In this document: one piece after another, positions 45,649 through 53,428 of the stretch
Layout: every line of letters starts with the position of its first letter
How positions within the stretch are numbered: the first letter of the stretch is position 1
From: Flavobacterium laiguense
Lineage (GTDB): Bacteria; Bacteroidota; Bacteroidia; Flavobacteriales; Flavobacteriaceae
NCBI RefSeq assembly: GCF_003097655.1
Contig: NZ_QCZH01000005.1
Coordinates: forward strand, 1-64,000
DNA length: 64,000 nucleotides
Reading direction: 5' to 3'
Notes under the pieces: model-generated
What the model was told of the DNA's origin: nothing
Database searches by the model: none
The model's input: only the letters and a program-made list of their open reading frames with translations
Program-made: the position numbers and the translations under genes

Positions 45649-46152
45649 ATGGAAGCGATAAAATTAAAACCAAGAGGAGCTATTGATAAAGCCGTTAGAG
45701 TTTTGGTCAATAGAGTGGAGCAAAAGCGAGGATATAAACTTTTGAATAAGAATATCACTTATGATGAGTTTTTAAAAAATAGAATGCTAATCGTTCATGC
45801 TATTCGCGAAGGAATTCCATATGAGCTTTTTAATTTGATTAAGGAAATAACTCCTTTTAACGAAGAGGATTGGGCTTCTTTTTTAGGAATTTCCACAAAA
45901 TCACTTCAAAGAAATAAGATCAAAGAAGATTTTATTTTTAAACCTTTACAATCCGAAAAAATATTAGAATTGGCCGAAGTAACTTCTTTGGGAAATACTG
46001 TTTTTGATAGCGAAGCGCAGTTTTATTTGTGGCTAAAAACACCTTCATTTGCATTTGAAAATTTGGAACCTATTGAATTACTCAAAGATTCTTATGGAAA
46101 AGAAATGGTGGTCAATGAGTTGAATAAAATAGATCAAGGGATTTTTGTTTAA
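45649..46152 (+). CDS. Xre-type antitoxin of a RES system
   Basis: 167 residues. The N-terminal helical part (GAIDKAVRVLVNRV..YDEFLKN) is followed by a Xre-like HTH region (WASFLGISTKSLQRNKI, about 86-102) and a C-terminal MbcA/ParS/Xre toxin-binding domain (FDSEAQFYLWLKTPSFAFENLEPIELLKDSYGKEMV). It neutralises the downstream toxin and probably represses the operon through the inverted repeat at 45613. The stop overlaps the toxin ATG by 1 nt (TAATG). Confidence 0.85.
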   Translation: MEAIKLKPRGAIDKAVRVLVNRVEQKRGYKLLNKNITYDEFLKNRMLIVHAIREGIPYELFNLIKEITPFNEEDWASFLGISTKSLQRNKIKEDFIFKPLQSEKILELAEVTSLGNTVFDSEAQFYLWLKTPSFAFENLEPIELLKDSYGKEMVVNELNKIDQGIFV

Positions 46153-46610
46153 TGGAGGCCTTTCGATTAGCACGCAAAAAATATCCCATTGAGTTATCGG
46201 GAAAAGGAGCTTCGATTTCGGGAGCACGTTGGAATTCAAAAGGAACCGAGATTATTTATTGTGCCCAAAATAGAGCTTTGGCAATGGCCGAAGTTTTAGT
46301 TCATCTCTCTTTGGCGACATTACCAAGTGATTTTGTGATGTTAACAATTGAGATCCCGGAGGATGTTTTCATTGAGGTATTAAATCCCGAGAAACTAAAT
46401 ATAGATTGGAATGTTTTTCCTTGTACCTTTGAAACACCTTTTTTAGGGGATGATTTTATAAAAAGAAACGAGGCTTGTATTTTAAAAGTGCCTTCTGCGG
46501 TAGTGAAAGGAGATTTTAATTTTTTGATTAATCCGTATCATGTTGAATTTTATAAAATTAAAATTACGGAACAAACTGATTTTCCTTTCGATAAACGAAT
46601 TTTTAAATAA
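46152..46610 (+). CDS. RES-domain toxin
   Basis: 152 residues. FRLARKKYPIELSGKGASISGARWNSKG (4-31) and AMAEVLVHL (about 44-52) supply the Arg and Glu of the RES domain, with the Ser-containing region later in the chain. RES toxins degrade NAD+ by an ADP-ribosyltransferase-like fold. It follows its antitoxin with a 1-nt overlap, and the HAD gene follows 8 nt later, so readthrough is possible. Confidence 0.85.
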   Translation: MEAFRLARKKYPIELSGKGASISGARWNSKGTEIIYCAQNRALAMAEVLVHLSLATLPSDFVMLTIEIPEDVFIEVLNPEKLNIDWNVFPCTFETPFLGDDFIKRNEACILKVPSAVVKGDFNFLINPYHVEFYKIKITEQTDFPFDKRIFK

Positions 46611-46618
46611 TACCATTC

Positions 46619-47308
46619 ATGTTTTCTACTAAAATAACCGATATATTCTTCGACTTAGATCATACCCTTTGGGATTTTGATGTTAATTCGGAATTGGCTT
46701 TTGAGATTATTCTAAAGAAAGATCATCCAACAATCGAAATTTCCGATTTTATAGAAAAGTATGCACCCATCAATCAAGCCTGTTGGAAATTATACCAATA
46801 TGATAAAATTACTCATGCCGAATTAAGATATAATCGTTTGAAACATACTTTTGATGCGTTGGAATATTTTGTTTCGGACGGGCAAATAGAAAGTATAGCC
46901 CATGATTATATTCAGCTATTGCCAGAAAATAATCGTTTGTTTGACGGAACAATAGAAGTACTGGAGTATCTGGAAAAAAAGTATACATTGCATATTATTA
47001 CCAATGGTTTTGCTGAGGTGCAATGCAGAAAAATAAATAATTCGAATATTGGAGGGTTTTTCAAAACGATTACTAATTCGGAGATGGCAGGAGTTAAGAA
47101 GCCGAATCCTATTATTTTTGAGTATGCCCTTAATCAGGCTCAAGCCAATAGAGAAAACAGTGTCATGATTGGAGATTGTCTCGAAGCCGATGTGCAAGGA
47201 GCACTGGATGCGGGATTGGATGCCATTTTTTTTAATGACAAGAAAATTAAAGTAGAGCAGAATATCAAGCAAGTAACACATTTATTAGAATTAAAAAAAT
47301 ATTTATAA
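46619..47308 (+). CDS. HAD family hydrolase (YjjG-like)
   Basis: 229 residues. HAD motif I DLDHT (12-16), motif II ITNGF (about 123-127), motif III Lys in AGVKKPNP, and motif IV IGDCLEADVQGALDAG. The helical cap places it in subfamily IA, like the nucleotidase YjjG. Probable phosphomonoesterase acting on nucleotides; substrate not certain. It starts 8 nt after the RES toxin gene. Confidence 0.85.
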   Translation: MFSTKITDIFFDLDHTLWDFDVNSELAFEIILKKDHPTIEISDFIEKYAPINQACWKLYQYDKITHAELRYNRLKHTFDALEYFVSDGQIESIAHDYIQLLPENNRLFDGTIEVLEYLEKKYTLHIITNGFAEVQCRKINNSNIGGFFKTITNSEMAGVKKPNPIIFEYALNQAQANRENSVMIGDCLEADVQGALDAGLDAIFFNDKKIKVEQNIKQVTHLLELKKYL

Positions 47309-47400
47309 ATCATGAAATGAGCATAACCGAAAATTGGTTGCACAAACCAATATAGATATGCGAATTCCATATTCCATTAAAAATCAAATATTATCTACTT

Positions 47401-48147
47401 ATGAAGTCAAAATTTCTATTCCTATTATTATTCGTTTCAAGTTTTTGCTTTTCTCAATCGGTAAATGATTATGTGGCCGTATTAGTTCCTGTAAAGTATG
47501 AGTTTCTTAAAAGTGAAAATCAGTACCGACTTAACACTCTGACGAAATTTAATTTAAAAAAAGCAGGTTTTGAAGCTTTTTATACCAACGAAGCCATCCC
47601 GAAAGAATATGACAGATGCAGCATGTTAAATGTGGATGTATCTACAGAAAGCGGATTTATGGTAACTAAGCTTTTTATTACTTTCAAAGATTGTTATGAT
47701 AAAGTGATTTTTAAATCTGAAATTGGGAAAAGCAGAGAAAAAGAATTCGATGTGGCTTATGCCGAAGCATTGAATTTGGCTTTTGAGTCTGTCTATGCCT
47801 TGCATTATAAATTCAGTGGAGCAACTGTTGCAAATAATCAAAAAGCTGCAATTGCCTCTCCAGCAATTGTGCCAGTCGCTACAACTGCTGTTGCGGTAAA
47901 TGTGTCTGGCAATACGGATTCAGATGGGGCTAATGTATTATTTGCACAGCCCATCAAAAATGGTTTTCAATTAGTGGACAATACGCCAAAAGTGGTTATG
48001 AAAGTATATAAAACTACAAACCCTTCCATTTATTTAGCTACAAAAGAAACTTTACAGGGAGTGTTAATCTCTAAAGATAATCAATGGTTCTTTGAATATT
48101 ATGAAAAAGAAACATTGATGTCAGAGAAAATAGCAGTTAAGTTTTAA
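47401..48147 (+). CDS. Secreted protein of unknown function
   Basis: 248 residues. Signal peptide (KSKFLFLLLFVSSFCFSQ, 1-19), then an N-terminal part with the pattern NDYVAVLVPVKYEFLKSENQYRLN and LKKAGFEAFYTN seen in conserved flavobacterial envelope proteins, an Ala-rich linker (NNQKAAIASPAIVPVATTAV, about 146-165) and a C-terminal beta domain. I do not know its function. It stands alone between the HAD gene and the converging rarA gene. Confidence 0.6.
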   Translation: MKSKFLFLLLFVSSFCFSQSVNDYVAVLVPVKYEFLKSENQYRLNTLTKFNLKKAGFEAFYTNEAIPKEYDRCSMLNVDVSTESGFMVTKLFITFKDCYDKVIFKSEIGKSREKEFDVAYAEALNLAFESVYALHYKFSGATVANNQKAAIASPAIVPVATTAVAVNVSGNTDSDGANVLFAQPIKNGFQLVDNTPKVVMKVYKTTNPSIYLATKETLQGVLISKDNQWFFEYYEKETLMSEKIAVKF

Positions 48148-48198
48148 GCAATGTCAATAAGATAAAAATCTAAAATCTTAATTCTACAACCTTAAATC

Positions 48199-49476
48199 TC
48201 AATACCCGTATTTATCTTTCCAGCGGTTTTTCAAGAATTCACGAGTAGTGTTTTCTCGGGAATTAGTGCCGGGAACGTAAATAGGGGTATTGCTTAGAGC
48301 TTCGGGCAAGAATTCTTGCTCCGCAAAATTGTTGGCATAGTCATGTGAGTATTTGTATTCATCACCATATCCTAATTCCTTCATTAATTTGGTTGGAGCA
48401 TTGCGCAAATGAATGGGTACGGGTAAATCTCCAGTTTGTTTGACTAATTGTTGAGCGGTACCAATTGCCAAATAGGAGGCATTGCTTTTTGGGGAAGTGG
48501 CAAGATAAATGGCGCACTGACTCAAGATAATTCGACTTTCGGGATATCCAATGGTTGATACCGCTTGAAATACATTATTCGCCATAATAAAAGCAGTAGG
48601 ATTGGCATTTCCAATGTCTTCACTGGATAAAATCAACATCCTTCGGGCAATAAATTTTACATCCTCACCGCCTTCAATCATTCGAGCCAACCAATATACA
48701 GCACCATTGGGATCACTTCCTCGAATTGACTTTATAAAAGCCGAAACAATGTCATAATGTTGTTCGCCGCTTTTGTCATACAAAACCGTGTTTTGTTGCA
48801 CCAATTCAAAAACTCGATCATTGGTGATCAAAATTTCGTCTTCAGCGGAAGCGTTTACGACCAGTTCAAAAATATTTAATAGTTTGCGTCCATCACCTCC
48901 AGAAAGACGCAATAGTGCCTCTGTTTCATATAGTTGTATTTTTTTGGAAGCCAAAACTAGGTCTGTTTTCATGGCCCGATGCAATAAATGTTCCAAATCC
49001 GCCTTGGTAAACGCATTCAAAATATAGACCTGACAACGAGACAACAAAGCGGGAATAACTTCAAAACTCGGATTTTCGGTGGTTGCACCTATAAGTGTAA
49101 TCCATCCTTTTTCGACTGCAGCCAATAAAGAGTCTTGCTGCGATTTGCTAAAACGATGAATCTCATCAATAAACAAAATAGGATTTTTGGTAGTAAATAA
49201 ACCGCCACTCTGTTTCGCTTTTTCAATTACATCCCGAATATCCTTCACACCCGAGTTGATCGCGCTTAATATATAAAATGGGCGTTTCGACTCCTGAGCA
49301 ATAATTTGTGCCAAGGTCGTTTTACCCGTTCCAGGAGGTCCCCATAAAATTAATGACGGAATAATTCCTTTTGCAATTTGTTGCGTCAACGAACCGTTAG
49401 GGCCTACCAAATGAGATTGGCTGATGTAGTCTTCGAGTTTTTGTGGGCGTATGCGTTCTGCTAGTGGTGCTTCCAT
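48199..49476 (-). CDS. rarA: Replication-associated recombination AAA ATPase
   Basis: 425 residues, RarA/MgsA. Clamp-loader-like ATPase acting at stalled forks. Walker A GPPGTGKT (46-53), Walker [11 protein letters not shown] (about 99-108), sensor [10 protein letters not shown] (about 129-138), arginine finger ALLSRCQ, and a C-terminal tetramerisation part ([20 protein letters not shown]). No N-terminal zinc finger of the eukaryotic Wrnip1 type. A 7/8 -7 box TAATTTTA ends 4 nt before its ATG. Confidence 0.95.
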   Translation of the reverse strand: MEAPLAERIRPQKLEDYISQSHLVGPNGSLTQQIAKGIIPSLILWGPPGTGKTTLAQIIAQESKRPFYILSAINSGVKDIRDVIEKAKQSGGLFTTKNPILFIDEIHRFSKSQQDSLLAAVEKGWITLIGATTENPSFEVIPALLSRCQVYILNAFTKADLEHLLHRAMKTDLVLASKKIQLYETEALLRLSGGDGRKLLNIFELVVNASAEDEILITNDRVFELVQQNTVLYDKSGEQHYDIVSAFIKSIRGSDPNGAVYWLARMIEGGEDVKFIARRMLILSSEDIGNANPTAFIMANNVFQAVSTIGYPESRIILSQCAIYLATSPKSNASYLAIGTAQQLVKQTGDLPVPIHLRNAPTKLMKELGYGDEYKYSHDYANNFAEQEFLPEALSNTPIYVPGTNSRENTTREFLKNRWKDKYGY

Positions 49477-49554
49477 GGGGTAAAATTACACATTTTTCAG
49501 TTTTTAGAACTATATTTTTAGGAGCTATTTCCAGCTGTGCATTACAAGTCCTCG

Positions 49555-49634
49555 CCTTGTCGACAAAATTTTTAAATGTTTGCAAGTGCTTCTTTCAGTC
49601 GCTTTGTAAACACAAAAAATTTAAGCCAACAAGG
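49555..49634. repeat. Long imperfect palindrome in a 310-bp gap
   Basis: The interval 49477-49787 has no gene. CCTTGT (49555-49560) pairs with ACAAGG (49629-49634), AAATTTTT with AAAAATTT, and GTTTGCAA with TTGTAAAC inside it. It looks like a REP-type hairpin. The 130 bp after it hold only AT-rich sequence before the rhomboid start. Confidence 0.5.
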
Positions 49635-49787
49635 TTGCGGGCTTTTCATTTCCATCTGGGCTAGAGTAACTGTTTTATAAGAGAATTTATTTTATATGAC
49701 AAAATAGCACTAAATTGCTTTTGGATACATTTTTGATTTGTATTATGTATCTGTAATAATCTAACAATTTTGAGTTGTCTAAAAAAG

Positions 49788-50585
49788 ATGGAAGAAAATC
49801 ATTTTAAATTCACCAATGCAGTAGTAGGAGTACCACTTTTTTTTGTGTTATTCTTGTGGTTTGTGTATTGGCTAGAGATTCGTTTTGGCTTCGATTTTAT
49901 TGAAAACGGAATTATGCCAAGAACTTTTTCGGGATTACAAGGTGTTGTTTTTAGCCCTTTTATTCATTCTAGTTTGGAGCATCTCTATAATAATTCAATT
50001 CCATTGCTGGTGCTTTTAGCTGCATTGTTTTTTTTTTATAGCAAAGAAGCTTTGGGGATAATAGTCTATGGAATTCTGCTTTCCGGAATTATAACATGGA
50101 TTATCGGAAGAGCAAGTTATCATATCGGAGCCAGCGGTTTGATCTATGTATTGGTTTCTTTTATTTTTTTTAAAGGAATTCAAACTCAATATTATCGATT
50201 AGTGGCTTTGTCTCTAACTGTAGTAGTGCTCTATGGTGGAATGGTTTGGTATGTTTTTCCAAAAGTAGATGAAACTATTTCTTGGGAAGGCCATTTGTCA
50301 GGATTGATTATAGGCCTGGTACTTACTTTTTTCTATAAAAAAACAGAATTCAAAAAAGTAATAAAATACGACTGGGAACGCCCCGATTACAATCCGCTGG
50401 ATGATAAATTCATGCAGCGTTTTGATGAAAATGGCAATTTCGTCAATTTGCCAAAGCCTGAAATTATTGAGGAAGAAAAAATAGAAATCAATCCTTTTTT
50501 TCTGTCGAACATAAATGTTGTTTATGATTTTGTCGAAAATCAAGTGGCTATAAACGAAAAAAATGAATCAAAACCGGAGTCTTGA
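49788..50585 (+). CDS. Rhomboid intramembrane serine protease
   Basis: About 265 residues, six or seven helices. Catalytic Ser116 lies in GASG (114-117, YHIGASGLIY) and His169 in WEGHLSGLIIG. It cleaves membrane proteins within the bilayer; substrates unknown. The C-terminal 75 residues are charged and cytoplasmic. ATG 49788 is used; TTG 49770 would add six residues. Confidence 0.88.
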   Translation: MEENHFKFTNAVVGVPLFFVLFLWFVYWLEIRFGFDFIENGIMPRTFSGLQGVVFSPFIHSSLEHLYNNSIPLLVLLAALFFFYSKEALGIIVYGILLSGIITWIIGRASYHIGASGLIYVLVSFIFFKGIQTQYYRLVALSLTVVVLYGGMVWYVFPKVDETISWEGHLSGLIIGLVLTFFYKKTEFKKVIKYDWERPDYNPLDDKFMQRFDENGNFVNLPKPEIIEEEKIEINPFFLSNINVVYDFVENQVAINEKNESKPES

Positions 50586-50603
50586 TTCATTTGTGTTTTT
50601 CAC

Positions 50604-50628
50604 GCCCCCATTTGGGGGCTGGGGGGCT
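50604..50628. repeat. GC-rich dispersed repeat, copy 3
   Basis: Gccccca-tttggggg-ctggggggct: same family as 5322-5350 and 44890-44916. It starts 18 nt past the rhomboid stop and overlaps the rlmB stop (50627-50629). Confidence 0.65.
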
Positions 50629-51361
50629 AGCTTCTCTGTCTTACCGCTTCGTATAAAAAAGCACCGCAAGCTACAGAAACATTTAATGATCCGATTGATC
50701 CAAACATAGGAAGTTTTGCTTTTTCGTCTACAATTTTAAGTACCGATGGATTTACTCCTCTGTCTTCTGATCCCATGATAATAGCCACGGGTTCATTTAA
50801 TGAAATGTCATAAATGTTTTGATCTGTTTTTTCGGTTGCCGCAACAGTTTTGATACCACTGGCTTGCAAAAGGAAAATAGCATCTTTAATGTGTTCTACT
50901 TTACAAATCGGAATGTTAAATACTGCACCTGCCGAAGTTTTTACGGTGTCTCCATTTACAGGAGCCGAACCTGCTTTTTGAACAATAATACCATTAACAC
51001 CCGTACATTCCGCTGTTCTGATGATAGCGCCAAAATTACGTGCATCCGAGATTTGATCTAATATCAAAAACAAAGGTTTCTTACCGTTTTCAACAACTGT
51101 TTCTATCAAGGTTTCTAAATCATAAAACGAAATAGGGGAGACGGTAGCTACAGCACCTTGGTGATTATTAGGAGTCAATCGGTTTAGTTTCTCTACAGGA
51201 ACATAGGAGAAATTGATATTGCCGCGCTTCATTACTTTCATTAAGTCCTTCATCAGTTCGCTGCTTGCTTCCTTCTGAATATAGACTTTATCAACTGTTG
51301 CGCCCGCTTGTATGGCTTCAATTATTGCTCTGATTCCAAATATTTGATGTTCTTTTTCCAT
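50627..51361 (-). CDS. rlmB: 23S rRNA (guanosine-2'-O)-methyltransferase
   Basis: 244 residues of the SpoU/TrmH family. N-terminal substrate-binding domain (GIRAIIEAIQAGATVDKVYIQKE) and a trefoil-knot MTase domain with LDQISDARNFGAIIRTAECTGVNGII (about 100-125), IMGSEDRGV (about 194-202) and GSIGSLNVSVACGAFLYE (about 218-235). RlmB modifies G2251 of 23S rRNA; other TrmH paralogues are possible. Its stop lies in a GC-rich repeat. ATG 51361 lies 4 nt after the -7 box. Confidence 0.88.
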   Translation of the reverse strand: MEKEHQIFGIRAIIEAIQAGATVDKVYIQKEASSELMKDLMKVMKRGNINFSYVPVEKLNRLTPNNHQGAVATVSPISFYDLETLIETVVENGKKPLFLILDQISDARNFGAIIRTAECTGVNGIIVQKAGSAPVNGDTVKTSAGAVFNIPICKVEHIKDAIFLLQASGIKTVAATEKTDQNIYDISLNEPVAIIMGSEDRGVNPSVLKIVDEKAKLPMFGSIGSLNVSVACGAFLYEAVRQRS

Positions 51362-51397
51362 GCGGCAAAGTTAGGTAAAAGGTTTGTATAAAAAAAA
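51353..51397 (-). repeat. rlmB promoter unit, copy 1
   Basis: On the minus strand: T-run, tatacaaaccttttacc, the -7 box TAACTTTG (51366-51373), 4 nt, then ATGGAAAAA, the start of rlmB. About 41 of 45 positions match 51844-51890. It gives an exact -7 consensus and a predicted leaderless mRNA. Confidence 0.8.
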
Positions 51398-51420
51398 CCA
51401 CCAGCAGGGGCTGGTGGTTT
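51395..51420 (-). terminator. Terminator of the coiled-coil membrane protein gene
   Basis: An 11-bp perfect stem AAACCACCAGC / GCTGGTGGTTT (51395-51405, 51410-51420) and a T7 run that merges with the rlmB promoter unit. Confidence 0.8.
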
Positions 51421-51438
51421 GATTGGTGTATAAAATTT

Positions 51439-51738
51439 TTATTTCAGTAAGATTGTGGCGTATAGTCCCATCATCATTAAAACAATAGTTATAAACATTC
51501 CGATGAACCATTTAAAAGAGTCCTTGATCTCGTTTTTCAATTCTGATTTATTTTGTTCCATTTTTAATTCTAATTTCAAAAAATCTTCTCGAATGGCACT
51601 TTTAAAATCTGAATTTTCATATTTTATGTCATTTCGAACTTCTTCCTTAATGGCATCCATAAAATCTTTAGCATCGGCTTCGGATAATTTTAATTTATGG
51701 GTAAATAGAGTGTATAAAGTTAGGTTTACGCTGCTCAT
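51439..51738 (-). CDS. Small coiled-coil protein with a C-terminal membrane anchor
   Basis: 99 residues. The first 70 residues are charged and helical (ADAKDFMDAIKEEVRNDI..LKLELKMEQNKSELKNEIK), likely a coiled coil, followed by one membrane helix (FIGMFITIVLMMMGLYATILL, about 78-98). The layout resembles the DUF1640/CCDC90 type. Function unknown. It lies between two copies of the rlmB promoter, with its own terminator. Confidence 0.7.
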   Translation of the reverse strand: MSSVNLTLYTLFTHKLKLSEADAKDFMDAIKEEVRNDIKYENSDFKSAIREDFLKLELKMEQNKSELKNEIKDSFKWFIGMFITIVLMMMGLYATILLK

Positions 51739-51843
51739 TTTCTTTGGTGGTTTTGATGTAAAATATTTTTTGTGGTAATTGAGTTATGCTTTTAAAGTTG
51801 TAACAAAGATAAATAAAAAGGAATATAAAAGTGGAATGATTTA

Positions 51844-51890
51844 TTTTTCCATAGAGCAAAGTTAGGCAAAAGGTTTGTATAAAAAAAAAA
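51844..51890 (-). repeat. rlmB promoter unit, copy 2
   Basis: A near-copy of 51353-51397, 491 bp upstream on the minus strand: -7 box TAACTTTG (51857-51864), 4 nt, then ATG GAA AAA TAA, i.e. the rlmB start followed by a stop after three codons. It can drive the 99-residue gene, whose ATG is about 110 bp downstream. Confidence 0.8.
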
Positions 51891-51919
51891 CAGTAGTAAA
51901 CGTTTGTTTACTACTGTTT
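51881..51919 (-). terminator. Terminator of the first SusC/SusD locus
   Basis: A 14-bp perfect stem (51888-51901 with 51906-51919), 4-nt loop, and a T-run on the minus strand, about 65 nt past the SusD stop. Confidence 0.85.
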
Positions 51920-51982
51920 AAAAATTGTGTTTTTAGTGCTACTAATCCTGTGCAATTATTTCAGGACTAAGTAAAATCCTAA

Positions 51983-53425
51983 TTAATTGTGAACTGGTGT
52001 TTTTGTTACAATTGTAGGGATAGGACTTGGTGTGTTTGGATTTGCATTTATTTCTTCTTGAGCATACAATAAACGTTGAGGAGTTCCAGCTTTTCCAGCT
52101 TTTAATTGAATTTTTGCTGCATTGTTAGATCTTGCAAAGTCATTTAAAGTTTCATAAGTACCCATAAAATAGATATATCTTTCTTCGAATATTTCTCTTA
52201 ATAAGGCTTGTTGATCTGTTTCGGTGGTAGTTGCGTTTTCCATCCCTCCTTGTGCAAAATCACCAGCAGCATATGCATCATAGTTGAATGTTTCTGCATC
52301 ATATCCATTATTGTTAATTCCAATAGAATAACCACCATCTAATACTGCTCTGTAAGCGTTGTAAGACGTTAGTCCTGCAGCAAAACTAGTTCTTGCATCT
52401 ACTTCGGCAATAATCAATAACATTTCTCCATAAGTCACTAAAGGCATAGATGAGTCACTACCAAATTTACCATTAGTTCCACCGTAATCTCCTCCGTATA
52501 TGTTTAATCCATAAGGAGAAAAATATTCAGTATTATAAGTAAATGCATAACGAGCAGATTCGTCAGTTTTAGCATTACCTCTGTAGGTAGTTGTTGACGG
52601 ATCAAGCAATGTTCCTGCATATCCATTTCCAGACATATAATCATCTCTCTCATCAACTAAGAAGTCATAATACGGATTGAAACTTTGTCCATTTGAGTTT
52701 CCAAAAACAGCTTTCATATCTTCACTTGCACTAGATATCCCTAGTAAAGCTTCTGCTTTAGCATTAGCATATTGTTTAGTGTGTAGGAAATATTTAGCTT
52801 TTAATGAGTGTGCAAGTTTTATCCATTTAGCAGTGCTTCCGGCATAAAATAAATCTTTATCAGCTGGTAATTTTCCAGGTTTGTTAAGGTCTACAATTGC
52901 TTTGTCAAGTAATGCTTGAAGGCTTATATAAACATCAGACTGTTTGTCAAACTTAGGGTTTTTATTTTTCCCAGTGTAATCGAAGTCACTATAAGGTACA
53001 TCACCCCACATAGAAGTAACAGTTCCCATAGTGTGTGCTTCTATTACAGCAGCAGCACCAGCTAGTTTGTAATTAAGTTCTTTCTCAGCATTAACTCTTG
53101 TAAATCTTGCATTTGTTAAGCAGTTTACATATGCCAAACTCCAAGCAGAATCAAATGATGAAGCTGTTGAAAGATTCCAATCGTTTAATGATACATATTG
53201 TCTGTTTTCACCATTAGCTTGATTCATCCATATCATTACATCTCTTACGTTTGCGCTTGTATGAAAGAATTGATCCGCTAATAAAACACCTTGAAATAAA
53301 TTTCTTGCGTCTGAACCTGAAATTTCATCAGGATCTACATTGCTGTCAGATACATAATCTGTACAACTAAATAATGTTGTAAGTGCAATGCATAGACTTA
53401 TTGATTTGATATAAATATTTTTCAT
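51983..53425 (-). CDS. SusD-like lipoprotein (locus A)
   Basis: 480 residues. Lipoprotein signal with lipobox LFSC (Cys21). NLFQGVLLADQFFHTSANVRD and WSLAYVNCLTNARFTRVNAEKELNYKLAGAAAVIEAH are the TPR-like helices, of the SusD-like type 2 group. It sits on the cell surface and binds the ligand for the SusC-like barrel encoded 3 nt upstream. The ligand (glycan or peptide) cannot be inferred because no degradative enzymes are nearby. Confidence 0.88.
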   Translation of the reverse strand: MKNIYIKSISLCIALTTLFSCTDYVSDSNVDPDEISGSDARNLFQGVLLADQFFHTSANVRDVMIWMNQANGENRQYVSLNDWNLSTASSFDSAWSLAYVNCLTNARFTRVNAEKELNYKLAGAAAVIEAHTMGTVTSMWGDVPYSDFDYTGKNKNPKFDKQSDVYISLQALLDKAIVDLNKPGKLPADKDLFYAGSTAKWIKLAHSLKAKYFLHTKQYANAKAEALLGISSASEDMKAVFGNSNGQSFNPYYDFLVDERDDYMSGNGYAGTLLDPSTTTYRGNAKTDESARYAFTYNTEYFSPYGLNIYGGDYGGTNGKFGSDSSMPLVTYGEMLLIIAEVDARTSFAAGLTSYNAYRAVLDGGYSIGINNNGYDAETFNYDAYAAGDFAQGGMENATTTETDQQALLREIFEERYIYFMGTYETLNDFARSNNAAKIQLKAGKAGTPQRLLYAQEEINANPNTPSPIPTIVTKTPVHN

Positions 53426-53428
53426 GTT

